The position numbers and the translations under genes are program-made. The notes beneath the pieces were generated by a model. That model had not been told where the DNA came from and did no database searches. It saw only the letters and a program-made list of their open reading frames with translations. Source: Virgisporangium ochraceum (GTDB taxonomy: Bacteria > Actinomycetota > Actinomycetes > Mycobacteriales > Micromonosporaceae). Taken from it: 64,000 nucleotides of DNA. This document shows positions 10,301 through 19,713 of the stretch, piece after piece; position 1 is the stretch's first letter, and every line of letters starts with the position of its first letter. The stretch spans positions 1 through 64,000 of the forward strand of contig NZ_BOPH01000041.1 of the NCBI RefSeq assembly GCF_016863655.1. The letters are read 5' to 3'.

Positions 10301-12008
10301 CCCGAACGCGCCCGCGATCGTGCTCACGCCGAAGATCCAGATCCCGGCGAACGCCGACCTGACCACCCCGCCGCCGCCCGGCTGCGTCGACCTGAACAAC
10401 GACGGCGCGTGCTCCGGCACCGACGAGCCGGTTCCGGGGGTGGTGCCGCTGGCACCGCTGTCGGCGGTGGCGACGATGACCACGACCGCGGCGCGGGTGG
10501 CGCCGGGTGACACCGGTACGGCCACGGTGACGATCACGGCGACCCAGGCGCTCACCGGGCAGACGCTGCGCATCCCGATGACCGGGCGGCCGGCCGGCTT
10601 CGACGTCACCGCCGCGAGCGTCGGCGCGACGCAGTGCACGATCGATCCGGCGACCGAGATCGTGTGCACGCCGGTCGCGGTGACACCGGGCACGTCGACC
10701 CTGGTGACGCTGACCGTCGAGGTCGACGCGTCGGTGACCGCGGTCCTCGAGTGGCGGCCGACGAGCATCACGCTCAGCGGGTCGCGGGGCTCGACCGGGA
10801 TCAGCGGGCCGCTGGCGTTCAGCATCGAGCCGGAGCAGAACGTCACGGTGACGCTCGGGCAGCCGAGCCGGCTGCGGCTGACCAAGAACATGACCACGAT
10901 CGTCCCGGTGACCCTGAAGAACAACGGTCCGCTCGACGCCACCCCGGCGATCGTCGACATCTTCCTGCCCAACGGCATGGAGCTGGTGACCCCGAACACC
11001 CTGCCGTGCGTCTCCAACGGTCCCGGCGTGATCACCTGCACGACGAACCTGCTCGACCAGGAGTCGAAGACGTTCAACCTGGAGCTGAAGGTCAGCCAGA
11101 CCACGCCGGTCGGCTCGAAGCCCAGCGGCGGCTGCGTCGACGAGGACACCAACGGCAACTGCTCCGGTGCCGAGGACGACCCGATGCCGACGTTCGAGGT
11201 GGCCCCGTCGGGCGCCGACCTCACGGTCAGGTTCGAGGACCCGACGATCGAGGCGGTCCGCGGCGCGGACGTGGAGGTCGCGCTGCCGATCGGCAACCTC
11301 GGCCTCGACCCGGCCGGCGACACCGAGCTCGACATCGACCTGCCGCTCGGCGTGGGCGTGGTCTCCGCGCGTCGCGAGACCGAGGCGGCGACCGGTCAGA
11401 GCATGTCGCAGTGGGGGCTCACCGAGAAGGTATCGGTGGCGACCGTGGGGTGGCAGCCGCGGGTGGCCGACCCGGTCTGGGTGCGGGAGGAGGCGGGCCT
11501 GCCGCCGGGCCAGACGGTGACCTACACCGGCGGGGCCTGCACGGTCGACTTCGAGGGCGACCTGGACTGCACGCTGCCCGACCAGACCGACGCCAACATC
11601 GACATCCTGTACCTGACCCTGGAGATCGACGACAGCGTGCCGGTTGGCGACTACGCCATCGTCGCGCGGGCCGCCACGAGCACGGTCGAGGACCAGTCCG
11701 GCAACAACACGGCGGTCGCGATGCTGCAGGTGCGCAACGCGCCGGTGGTCGTGCCGCCGGTGACCGGCCCCGGCGGTGGCGGCGGCAGCGGCGGGTCCGG
11801 TGGCTCCGGCGGCGGCCGTGGTGGCGCCTACGGCGACGGCGACCTGGCGAAGACCGGTACGCCGATCGAGGCCATCGTCCTCTACGGCATGGTGCTGATC
11901 GCGGTCGGCGTGCTGGTGCGGTTCGGTCCCCGGCAGCTCGTCGGCCGGCCCGCCGGGCGGCGTCCGGTGCGTCGACGCCCGGTCCGCCGCTACCGCCTGC
12001 CCGCGTGA
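4350..12008 (+). CDS. Giant repetitive cell-wall-anchored stalk protein with LAKTG sorting signal
   Basis: This 2552-residue protein has a signal peptide (residues 1-29, ending PAQA), an N-terminal globular region resembling choice-of-anchor/adhesin heads (to about 230), and then about seven copies of a roughly 260-residue tandem. Each tandem pairs a DUF11/CARDB-like beta domain (PADTVLPGG..TVTIDNEGPSNA) with a second beta domain (VAPG..GTATV..LPSGFTV). Each domain holds a close Cys pair, probably a disulfide. Between them sits a CVDxDxNxxC loop; one copy, DLNNDGACSGTDE, fits an EF-hand/dockerin calcium loop. The C-terminus has a Gly/Ser linker, LAKTG, a membrane helix and an Arg-rich tail, a class E sortase signal. 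The likely role is a long surface fibre or adhesin. No sortase gene is in the window. Confidence 0.9.
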   Translation: MRRLVSALAAMVLGMTVPAVAVPLPAQAATPPVAATAQALRASIKLLPAVLGGITLTAATPNLSWSTGQSAKSTQDGVTPLLGGVLGPTLLDAGLTKANAGPTSNGGGSSSEVAGLDVLGAVTADVIRSSCALTPTGISGGTTATGLKVAGLPVTVDADLAINVPGVLTGYVDRRIVSYNNSTGALTYTVRGVDLTLLGGLSVVASGTVVVTEAVCTGNAKISGGLGATGVSRAPGQTGTPTVTLTNTGDVAAPNTTIRIPMPGVGYQVGSVTTTGGGTCSTGGGYITCENITVPGNDQVTVSIPVTLSPSPGMTNWAPAAGAITASSDLVVGVGGTEATAATGSATTLVTVLPPLTTGGTITATPVSVAPGATGAASLAVKNNGPSDANASTVTVPLSTLPTGLTVTAANAAGQPCTVSPTTVTCTGVPVAANSSTPVTLTVAAGQNAVPGTHWDATNIAAVMNGTTVTLSDRLATVSPPDVRFTGGITLNGVSAVPGGASATFTAKFVNNGPSNSVGTTITFPPLPAGYTPGAVSTTGGGTCMSTSQALTCDGVLIPGGGGSVTVSVPVTLVSSVTSAWVATAGNRVSVSGSDSTAYATGTLVTPTPQVTLVPTFQMPAAETVEPGESTQFTVTIDNTGPSDANQAVFGVIAPAGTQFPSPLTGGAVNYCTRVTATQLSCKMDLTVAEAPKSFTVPLDVLASADPTTPVTGGCIDRDGSLNCTASDPAIPTIVLQVPFEENVTAVTLPTPVVPGTSSIGEIILSAGFDPVNDAVVTVPLGALPPGVTVVAATAGNGSNCVLTPAVTCTGVDIAEGGTTRVRLTIKADPDVAPAQTWLASGIVAAETDAPDAAKVTTTGPLATISARQNTLDVQYQVPAPGVVEPGDAFTVTVTVTNNGPSDAVAFPIQIVAPVNTVIGDRTNTPLATCILSAPGRLVCPRDIAFGDPLQLVVPLIASVTADPSLPLTSGCVDVGDHDLNCDPEDKKMPDIVMTPRFVDVVSVNTQPVTIAPGDSGSTTVVVNASREVDDIVVTIPLSSLPAGFTVTGVTPVGAGDDADCEIDVPNNVIRCTGITVGGTGQASISISVAVDVAADVAPTTQWTSTSITVAESPLPGADTLQAGGSLVQAGARDFDLDVSVDAPAADTVLPGGSTSLTVTIDNEGPSNALNAPVNVFAPVGTTFGDIAGIDPTGDVCTRVSSTQLACLITLAAADPPLELPIPLGVSASANAAAPLTGGCVDVDANLVCGAAPDVAVPAIDLDTPIGQVISITTLPTTVAPGAPAGTATVRLTSTQVRSGLTVEIPLDGLPSGFTVVPGSATGPSGACPITTVITCSNVSVAANQTVPVTFQVTVDPLVSTTAAWSTNGIKVTQSAPTAQVLSGGGPLVYAGAPNYTLGITWAMPAAGSVLPGGTGTVTATVRNNGPSAASNAVVPIILPPGTAIGTLTDQDAIDHCVKVSARVLNCVVTINAVNGTIGLDVPVVVAPTADPAVPLTGGCADLDLSGTCGTGTDSAMPSITLGRTLASVSGVTVTPTTVTPGATGTAALQFTATQAYANLTLTIPLASLPDGFDIASAKVGNVDCTVTVSEISCPVANLAPVTPRTVGIVVDVAADVPGGVSWTVPGFTLANGSDTVTRTGTLAVSGAPVHPLDVTIVGPAADTVRPGTEAVMSISIDNLGPSDAAGLPVSVVAPPGTSFDTLSGRAAQICQRVSNTRLLCGVTLAAAAMSPEAFDVMVLVSPNARGDVVITGGCVDLDSNGTCGPTDRNLPGIDPNILLVTAIDGHLDVVNLVPGSTGQAVLTLTGEEPVPGVVVTFPTNSLPVGVELLTVTAAGQPCAIANSQVTCPPVNVAENGGTPIVMTFKAAPDVSQSAFFAATITTTFQPGPDQQTDAQGGTIVQIAPPQVTLVADVDPPLDDTVLPGEQADLTISVTNSGPSTATNAPFSVVAPQGTTFVDPLDANTDTYCDRASPTQLDCWVTQNPNAPAIVLTPKIQIPANADLTTPPPPGCVDLNNDGACSGTDEPVPGVVPLAPLSAVATMTTTAARVAPGDTGTATVTITATQALTGQTLRIPMTGRPAGFDVTAASVGATQCTIDPATEIVCTPVAVTPGTSTLVTLTVEVDASVTAVLEWRPTSITLSGSRGSTGISGPLAFSIEPEQNVTVTLGQPSRLRLTKNMTTIVPVTLKNNGPLDATPAIVDIFLPNGMELVTPNTLPCVSNGPGVITCTTNLLDQESKTFNLELKVSQTTPVGSKPSGGCVDEDTNGNCSGAEDDPMPTFEVAPSGADLTVRFEDPTIEAVRGADVEVALPIGNLGLDPAGDTELDIDLPLGVGVVSARRETEAATGQSMSQWGLTEKVSVATVGWQPRVADPVWVREEAGLPPGQTVTYTGGACTVDFEGDLDCTLPDQTDANIDILYLTLEIDDSVPVGDYAIVARAATSTVEDQSGNNTAVAMLQVRNAPVVVPPVTGPGGGGGSGGSGGSGGGRGGAYGDGDLAKTGTPIEAIVLYGMVLIAVGVLVRFGPRQLVGRPAGRRPVRRRPVRRYRLPA

Positions 12009-12013
12009 GCGAA

Positions 12014-12062
12014 TGACGGGTCGGATACCTGCAGGCCCATGGAGCAGGTATCCGACCCGTCA
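12014..12062. terminator. Bidirectional terminator with perfect 19-bp stem
   Basis: The arm at 12014-12032 (TGACGGGTCGGATACCTGC) is the exact complement of 12044-12062, with an 11-nt loop. It lies between the convergent ends of the giant wall protein (12008) and aceB (12086), so it can stop transcription from both sides. The right side is followed by AAACCTTTC. Confidence 0.85.
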
Positions 12063-12085
12063 AACCTTTCGGGGGTGGGGTGCGG

Positions 12086-13638
12086 CTATCGGGCCAGGTA
12101 CGTGGCGTAGGCGCGGGTGGTGAAGAACTCGGGCAGGTCGGGCTGCAGCGCCATCCGGTTGAACAGGTTGCCGGCGCGGGCGAGGTTCTCGTCGCGGCCC
12201 TCGGTCTCCGCGTCGGCGGCGGTGTACTCCTCGTCGAGGAGCTTCGCGACGAGCTCGTGGTCGATCGTCCGCCCGTCGGTGAGGCGGGTGCCGTGGCGTA
12301 GCCACTGCCAGATCTGGCAGCGGGCGATCTCCGCCGTGGCGGCGTCCTCCATCAGGTCGTAGATGGCCACGGCGCCGGTGCCGCCGAGCCAGGCCCGCAG
12401 GTACCGCAGCGCGACGGCGATGTTGTTACGCACGCCCGTCTCGGTGACCTCCGTGCCGGCGCTGGCGAAGTCGAGGAGGTCCTCGGCGGTGACGTCCACG
12501 TCGAAGCGCTGCCGGCCGATCTGGTGCGGGTTCTCGCCCACGTGCCGGTCGAACACGTCCCGGCACACCGGAACCAGCGCCGGGTGCGCCACCCACGACC
12601 CGTCGAACCCGGCCGACGCCTCGCGTTCCTTGTCGACCCGCACGTGGGCGAACGCGCGCTCGTTCGCGGCGGTGTCGCGGCTCGGGATGAACGCGGCCAT
12701 GCCGCCGATCGCGTGGGCGCCGCGCTTGTGGCAGGTCTTCACCAGCAGCTCGGTGTAGGCCCGCATGAAGGGGACCGTCATGCGCACCTTGGCGCGGTCG
12801 GGCAGCACGGCGTCGGGGTCGGCGCCGAACGTCTTGATGACGCTGAAGATGTAGTCCCAGCGGCCGGCGTTCAACCCTCCACTGTGGTCACGCAGCTCGT
12901 AGAGGATCTCCTCCATCTCGAACGCGGCGGTGATGGTCTCGATGAGCACGGTGGCGCGGATCGTGCCGTACGGGATGCCGAGCAGGTGCTGGGCGTGGCA
13001 GAACACGTCGTTCCACAGCCGCGCCTCGCGGTGGTTCTCGAGCTTCGGGAGGTAGAAGTACGGCGTCTCCCGGTTGTGGAAGATGTAGAGCCCGAAGTCG
13101 ACGAGCGCGGCCGGCATCGGGTGCCCGTCCACCACCACGTGCTTCTCGACCAGGTGCCATCCGCGGGGCCGGACCACGACGGTGGCCGGGTCGTCGCCGA
13201 CGCGGTACCGCTTGCCGGCGCCCGAGACGAAGTCGAGGCGACCCTCCCGGGCGTCGATCAGGTTCAGCTGGCCGCCGACGATGTTCTCCCACGTGGGTGA
13301 GGTCGCGTCCTCGAAGTCGGCCAGCCAGACCTTCGCGCCGGAGTTGAGCGCGTTGACGGTCATCGTCCGCTGTGGCGGGCCGGTGATCTCGACCCGCCGG
13401 TCGACCAGACCCGGCGCCGGCGCGGCGACCCGCCATGTCGGATCATCACGGATCGCCGCGGTCTCCGGAAGGAATCCGAGCCTCTCGGCGCCGCGGGCGA
13501 GCCGGGTGCGGCGCCGGCGGCGGCGCTCCAGCAGGTCGACCCGCGCGCCGGCGAACCGGCGGTCGAGCTCGACGAGGAACGCCAGCGCGTCGGGGGTGAA
13601 CAGTTCGTCCTGACGGTTCTCGCTGCCCCGGATCTCGA

Positions 13639-13642
<4 letters not shown>
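12086..13642 (-). CDS. aceB: Malate synthase A
   Basis: The 518-residue enzyme condenses glyoxylate with acetyl-CoA to give malate, the second step of the glyoxylate shunt. Length fits the A-type family. Visible family segments include [20 protein letters not shown] near residue 90, the signature [17 protein letters not shown] near residue 255, and the C-terminal active-site region with [17 protein letters not shown]. The ATG at 13642 overlaps the aceA stop as ATGA, so translation is coupled and the two shunt enzymes are made together. The downstream end faces a strong hairpin terminator. Control by the divergent RamB-type regulator is expected from the family. Confidence 0.95.
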
Positions 13643-14928
<1,286 letters not shown>

Positions 14929-15005
14929 GGGGTGGCTCCGATCCTTGCGAACTATGGGAACTGCGTCTTAGCCACCGTCGCACGGCGTTCCGTCTGCGGT
15001 CGAAG

Positions 15006-15041
15006 CTAACTTTCGCTAATCTTGTTCGGTTAGTTTGCGAA
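15006..15041. promoter_or_regulatory. RamB-like operator pair in the aceA-ramB divergent region
   Basis: CTAACTTTCGCTAA (15006-15019) and TTAGTTTGCGAA (15030-15041) lie 10 bp apart between aceA and ramB. Both resemble the AAAGTTTGCAAA-type sites described for RamB in corynebacteria, with AT-rich flanks in otherwise very GC-rich DNA. They probably control aceA-aceB and ramB itself. Confidence 0.6.
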
Positions 15042-15063
15042 GGTTGTTAATGGTTAACGGTCG

Positions 15064-15069
15064 TATAGT
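15064..15069 (+). promoter_or_regulatory. -10 element of a probably leaderless ramB transcript
   Basis: TATAGT ends 4 bases before a GTG (15073) and 7 bases before the ATG at 15076, and no ribosome site is present. That spacing places transcription start at or next to the start codon. A GTTAATGGTTAAC dyad lies just upstream. Confidence 0.55.
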
Positions 15070-15075
15070 CCGGTG

Positions 15076-16521
15076 ATGGACAAGACCTATGCCGGCCGTC
15101 GCTTACGGCGGCTCCGCGAAGACCGCGGGCTGAGCCAGGCCGCCCTGGCGCGGCGGCTGTCCGTATCGCCGAGCTACCTCAACCAGATCGAGCACGACTC
15201 CCGGCCGCTGACCGTGCCGGTGCTGCTGCGGCTGTGCGAGGAGTTCGGCGTCGACGCGGGGTTCTTCGCCGCGCACGACGTCACGCGGCTCATCGCCGAG
15301 ATCCGCGAGGTGGTCGCCGACGGCGCGCTGGCCTCGCCCGAGGCCGCCGGTGAGGCGGCCGAGCTGGCCGAGAAGCTGCCGCACACCGCGCGGGCCCTGG
15401 TGACCCTGCACCGCCGCTACCGCCAGGCGCTGGAGCAGCTGGCGCTGCTCACCGACGGGCGCGCCTCCGACGCGCCGGCGCCGCAGATCGCGATGATGCC
15501 GCACGAGGAGGCCCGCGACTACTTCTACCGGCGGCACAACTACATCGCCGAGCTCGACGACGCCGCCGAGCGGGTCGCCGCGGAGATCGGCGCGCGGCCC
15601 GGCCAGATGCTGGCCGCTCTCGACGCCCGGCTGGCGCGGCACGGCATCCAGGTCGTCGGGCTCGACGCCGGCAGCCCGTCGAGCCCGACGAACCCGGGGG
15701 AGCAGCACCGGTACGACGACACCACGAAGCGGCTGTACCTCGCCGGGCACCTGCGCCCCGGTCAGCAGGCGTTCCGGATGGCGGTGCAGCTCGCGTTCGC
15801 CGAGTACGCCGACCTGATCACCGACCTCGCGGCCGACGACGAGCTCAGCTCGCCGCCCGCGGTGACGCTGACCCGCGTGGGCCTGGCCAACTACTTCGCC
15901 GCGGCGGTCATCATGCCGTACCGGGCGGTGCACGCGACCGCCGAGCGGTACCGGTACGACATCGAGCGGCTGGCCGACCACTTCGGCGTCGGCTTCGAGA
16001 CCGTGTGCCACCGGCTCAGCACGCTGCAACGGCCCCGGCTGCGCGGGGTGCCGTTCTCGTTCATCCGGGTCGACCGGGCGGGCAACATGTCCAAGCGCTC
16101 GTCGGCCACCGGGTTCCACTTCACCCGTACCGGCAGCACGTGTCCACTGTGGAACGTCTACGAGGCGTTCGCCGCGCCCGGCCGCATCCTCGTGCAGATC
16201 GCCAGCATGCCCGACAACAGCCGCTACCTGTGGGTGGCGCGCACGGTGACCCGCACGCCCGGCCGCTACGGCGCGCCGGGCAAGACGTTCGCCGTCGGCC
16301 TCGGGTGCGACGTGCGGCACGCCGACCGGCTCGTGTACGCCGCCGGCCGCGACCTCGACGACCGCGACGCGGCCGTGCCGATCGGCGTCGGCTGCAAGGT
16401 GTGTGACCGCGAGGGCTGCCCGCAGCGGGCGTTCCCGCAGATCGGGCGCAGCCTCGCGGTGAGCGAGAACCGCAGCACGTTCGCGCCGTACCCGCACAGC
16501 GAACCGGGCGTCAGCGGGTGA
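15076..16521 (+). CDS. ramB: RamB-type short-chain fatty acid regulator (XRE-HTH, ImmA/IrrE-like, ScfR domain)
   Basis: This 481-residue regulator starts with an XRE helix-turn-helix (residues 7-62; RRLREDRGLSQAALARRLSV, SPSYLNQIEHDSRPLTV). A central ImmA/IrrE-like region follows (FRMAVQLAFAEYADLI, ANYFAAAVIMPY), lacking a clear HExxH. The C-terminal ScfR domain ends with GCKVCDREGCPQRAFPQIG. Known relatives repress or activate aceA and aceB according to carbon source. The divergent position next to aceA-aceB and the operator-like repeats support that job. The ATG at 15076 is preferred over the in-frame GTG at 15073. The last 11 bp overlap the convergent Hsp70-WD40 gene. Confidence 0.92.
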   Translation: MDKTYAGRRLRRLREDRGLSQAALARRLSVSPSYLNQIEHDSRPLTVPVLLRLCEEFGVDAGFFAAHDVTRLIAEIREVVADGALASPEAAGEAAELAEKLPHTARALVTLHRRYRQALEQLALLTDGRASDAPAPQIAMMPHEEARDYFYRRHNYIAELDDAAERVAAEIGARPGQMLAALDARLARHGIQVVGLDAGSPSSPTNPGEQHRYDDTTKRLYLAGHLRPGQQAFRMAVQLAFAEYADLITDLAADDELSSPPAVTLTRVGLANYFAAAVIMPYRAVHATAERYRYDIERLADHFGVGFETVCHRLSTLQRPRLRGVPFSFIRVDRAGNMSKRSSATGFHFTRTGSTCPLWNVYEAFAAPGRILVQIASMPDNSRYLWVARTVTRTPGRYGAPGKTFAVGLGCDVRHADRLVYAAGRDLDDRDAAVPIGVGCKVCDREGCPQRAFPQIGRSLAVSENRSTFAPYPHSEPGVSG

Positions 16522-18712
16522 GCTCCCACAGGCACACCGAACCACCGTCGTCGCCGGTGGCGAACGTCTTCCCGTCCTGGCTGAACGCGATGCTGACGAC
16601 GGCGCCGTCGTGGCCCGTCAACGGGTCCCCGACGGGCTGGCCCGAGCCGGCCCGCCACAACGCGACCGTCCGGTCGGCGCTGACCGTGGCGACGACGTCG
16701 CCGTCGCGCGTGAACCCGCCACCGGTGACGTCGGCGTCGTGGGTACCGCCGAGCGTGTGCAGGAGCGTGTGGCCGGCGGTGTCCCACAGCCCCGCCCCGC
16801 CGGAGCCGACGGTGAGCACCGTGGTGCCGGTCGGGCTGAACCCGGCGCGGTGGAGGACGTAGGCGTCGACGTGCAGCGGGTCGCCGAGCCGCTGGTTGCT
16901 CGGCACGTCCCACAGCACCACGTCGTGGCTGCCGTCGGCGGTGGCGAGCAGGCGCCCGTCGGCGCTGAGCCCGACCGTCGGGGTCGCGCCGGCGGGTACC
17001 GCCATGGTCCGCAGCGGCCGGCCGATCCGGTCGGAGAACCGGACCTGTCCCTGCTGGGCGGTGATGACCGTCTCGCCGTGGATGCTCAGGGCGGCGTCGC
17101 TGACCGGAGCCGAACCGACCTCGACGTCCACTGTGGACACCGTGGCGGTGCTCCACAGCCGCACCCCCGCGCGCCCGGCGACGAGCAGCACGGTGTCGGC
17201 GGGCCCGAACGCGACGGCGACCACCGGCCCGGTGCCCGGCCGCGGCTGGCCGACCGGCGCGCGGGTGGCGACGTCCCAGACCCTGGCGGTCGCGTCGTCG
17301 CCGCCGGTGACGAGCAGCGCGCCGTTGCGGCTGAAGCCGAGGTCGCGCACCCGGCCCTCGTGGGCGTCGATCCGGGCGATCAGCCGCGCACCCGACACGG
17401 CTCCGGCGGGCTCGACGGGCGGCGTCACCGGGATGCTCGCGGGTCGCACGCGCGGGTCGCCGTCGAACAGCGCGACCGCCACGGCCGTCGTCGTGAGCGC
17501 GGCCGCCGCGGCGCCCGCGCCGAGCGCGACCCGCCGGCTGACCCGGCGCGCGACGGTGTCCACCTCCGGCTCGGGCTCCAGCGGCGGCGGTTCGCCGAGG
17601 TCGATCACCGGCCGGGTGGGCAGCGGCGCCAGCGCGGCCACCGTCGTCGCGTCCAGGCAGCCCTCGCTGACCGCGAGGTCCGGATCGTCGGTGACCACCG
17701 GCGCGACACCGAGCGCGCGGTGCAGCATCGTGGCGACCAGCGGGATCCGTGCCGACCCGCCGACGAGGAACACCGCGTCGACCGACGCCCGCGCGGCGGC
17801 CGACCGGTGCAGCAGGTCGACGGTGAGCTCGACGGTCCGCCCGATCACCGGCCGCGCGAGCCGGTCGAACTCCTCCCGCGTGAGGCGCACGGTGCGGTCG
17901 ATGACCGGCACCCGCAGGTCGGCCGCCGGGTGCCGGGACAGCTCCTCCTTGGCGGCCCGGGCGGCCCGCCACAGCGCCATGCGGGCCGCCTGGTCGGCCG
18001 GGTCGCGCGGCCAGTCCAGCCGCCGCCAGGCGTCGGCCGGCGCGCCGGTGACCTGCCGCGCGTGCTGCACCACGAGGGCGTCGAGCGCGAGGCCGCCGAC
18101 GTCGGCGAGCCCGGCGGTGGCGGTGACCGCGAACCCGTTGCCGTACGGGCGCACCACGCTGACGTCGAACGAGCCCGCGCCGAGGTCGTAGACGACGACG
18201 GACCGCCCGGCCGACACCGCGTGCCCCAGCACGTGTACGAGGTACGCGGCGGCCGCCACGGGCTCCGGAACGAGGTCGACCGGCGGCAGCCCCGCCCGCG
18301 CCGCGGCCTCGACGAGCACGTCGAGGCGGTGCCGGCCCCACGCCGCGGGGTGGGTGAGCGTCGCGGCGCCGACCTTCGCGCCGGCGGCACGCACCGCCTC
18401 GGCGGCGATCCGGTCGAACACCGCGCCGACGAGGTCGGGCACCGGAACGGCGCGTCCGCCGAGCCACACGGTGCCGTCGTCGACGCGTCGCTTCGGTGCC
18501 GCCTCGAAGCCGGCCGGGTACGCCGGCGCGGCCCGCTCGGCGTCGGCACCGGTGCGGAGGTCGGGCTCGCCGGGCCGGGCCAGCGTGGCCGAGGGCAGCA
18601 GGGGAGAGGCGTCGAACATCAGCGGTCGGGCCCGTCCCAGCGGGTCGACCATCGTGGCGACGGTGCTCGAGGTGCCGAAGTCGATCCCGAGCCGCACGGG
18701 CTGACCGGTCAC
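16511..18712 (-). CDS. Hsp70/DnaK-like ATPase fused through a membrane helix to WD40 repeats
   Basis: This 733-residue fusion starts with an actin/Hsp70-type ATPase (residues 5-370): phosphate loops DFGTSSTVATM and VYDLGAGSFDVS and the adenosine motif VFLVGGSARIP are all present. The substrate-binding domain of DnaK is missing. A hydrophobic helix follows (about 393-417), then WD40-type repeats from about 442 to the end, for example VTGGDDATARVWD and ATGDDGGSVCLWELTR; this length would make one beta-propeller. Topology would put ATPase and propeller on opposite sides of the membrane, suggesting a signalling or scaffold role rather than chaperoning. The GTG start at 18712 has a close GGAG. An iterated GTCCACTGTGGAC palindrome lies inside (17126). 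Confidence 0.85.
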   Translation of the reverse strand: MTGQPVRLGIDFGTSSTVATMVDPLGRARPLMFDASPLLPSATLARPGEPDLRTGADAERAAPAYPAGFEAAPKRRVDDGTVWLGGRAVPVPDLVGAVFDRIAAEAVRAAGAKVGAATLTHPAAWGRHRLDVLVEAAARAGLPPVDLVPEPVAAAAYLVHVLGHAVSAGRSVVVYDLGAGSFDVSVVRPYGNGFAVTATAGLADVGGLALDALVVQHARQVTGAPADAWRRLDWPRDPADQAARMALWRAARAAKEELSRHPAADLRVPVIDRTVRLTREEFDRLARPVIGRTVELTVDLLHRSAAARASVDAVFLVGGSARIPLVATMLHRALGVAPVVTDDPDLAVSEGCLDATTVAALAPLPTRPVIDLGEPPPLEPEPEVDTVARRVSRRVALGAGAAAAALTTTAVAVALFDGDPRVRPASIPVTPPVEPAGAVSGARLIARIDAHEGRVRDLGFSRNGALLVTGGDDATARVWDVATRAPVGQPRPGTGPVVAVAFGPADTVLLVAGRAGVRLWSTATVSTVDVEVGSAPVSDAALSIHGETVITAQQGQVRFSDRIGRPLRTMAVPAGATPTVGLSADGRLLATADGSHDVVLWDVPSNQRLGDPLHVDAYVLHRAGFSPTGTTVLTVGSGGAGLWDTAGHTLLHTLGGTHDADVTGGGFTRDGDVVATVSADRTVALWRAGSGQPVGDPLTGHDGAVVSIAFSQDGKTFATGDDGGSVCLWELTR

Positions 18713-18740
18713 GCTCCGACTGTAACCGCGGGGTGTCGGG

Positions 18741-19706
18741 TCAGGGAATGAGCAGGGACTTGCCGGCCACCGAGCGGGCGGCCAGGGCGCGGTGGACGTC
18801 GGCGGCGCGGTCGAGCGGCAGGGTGGCGGCGATCACGGGACGCAGGTGGCCGCCGACGGCGAGGTCGAGCGCCTCGGTCAGCAGTTCGCGTACGACGGCG
18901 TTCGGCGGCGGACCGGCCAGCAGCGGCTGGAGGAGGCGGATCCCGCGGCGGGCCAGGGTGGCGGGGTCGGGCGCGGCGAACCCGTCCGCGGTGCCGTAGG
19001 TCACCAGCCGGCCGCCGTCCGCCAGCGCGTCCACTGTGGACGTTCCGAGCGCGCCGCCGGCGCCGTCGAAGGCCAGCGCGGCGCCGCCGCCGGTGGCCGC
19101 GCGTACCTCGTCGGGCCAGCCGTCCCGGGTGTAGTCCACGGTCACGTCGGCGCCCAGGCTGGCGGCCAGCGCCCGCTTCTCCGCGGACGACGCCGCGGCC
19201 ACGACGCGGGCCCCGGCGTCGACGGCGAGCTGGACCAGCAGCGTCCCGGCCCCGCCCGCGGCGGCCGTGACCAGCACCCACTCGTCCTTGTCCGGCGAAC
19301 CGAGGCGGTCGAGGTTCAGCGCGGTGGCGCCGTCGTGGAGCAGCCCGGCGGCGACCTCGAACGGCAGGTCGTCGGGCACGGGGACGATCCGGTCGAGGTC
19401 GGCGACCGCCCGTTCGGCGTAGCCGCCGTACGGGATCCGGGCGACGACCCGGCGCCCGGTCCAGGCCGGGTCGACGCCCTCGCCGGTCCGCAGGACCGTG
19501 CCGGCACCCCCGTGGCCCGGCACGTACGGCAGCGGCACCGGGAAGAAGTCCCGGCCCCAGCCGCTGCGCAGCAACGTGTCGAGGAAGATGACGTCGGCCG
19601 CGGCGAGGCCGACGACGACCTGCCCGGGACCGGGTTCGGGGTCGGGCAGGTCCGTCGGGGTCAGTACCTCGGGCCCGCCGAACGAGGCCACCTGGATCGC
19701 ACGCAT
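18741..19706 (-). CDS. Zinc-type alcohol dehydrogenase/quinone oxidoreductase family protein
   Basis: The 321-residue protein has a GroES-like N-terminal domain (VLTPTDLPDPEPGPGQVVV; PYVPGHGGAGTV) and a Rossmann NADPH domain with AAAGGAGTLLVQLA near residue 150. It lacks the Cys/His zinc ligands of true alcohol dehydrogenases, so it fits the quinone-oxidoreductase subgroup that reduces quinones or enones with NADPH. It lies 34 bp downstream of the GH3 gene but has its own promoter with an embedded dyad. ATG 19706 sits 7 bases after a GATACT -10 box with no ribosome site, so the transcript is probably leaderless. The substrate is unknown. Confidence 0.88.
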   Translation of the reverse strand: MRAIQVASFGGPEVLTPTDLPDPEPGPGQVVVGLAAADVIFLDTLLRSGWGRDFFPVPLPYVPGHGGAGTVLRTGEGVDPAWTGRRVVARIPYGGYAERAVADLDRIVPVPDDLPFEVAAGLLHDGATALNLDRLGSPDKDEWVLVTAAAGGAGTLLVQLAVDAGARVVAAASSAEKRALAASLGADVTVDYTRDGWPDEVRAATGGGAALAFDGAGGALGTSTVDALADGGRLVTYGTADGFAAPDPATLARRGIRLLQPLLAGPPPNAVVRELLTEALDLAVGGHLRPVIAATLPLDRAADVHRALAARSVAGKSLLIP

Positions 19707-19713
19707 GCGGTCC

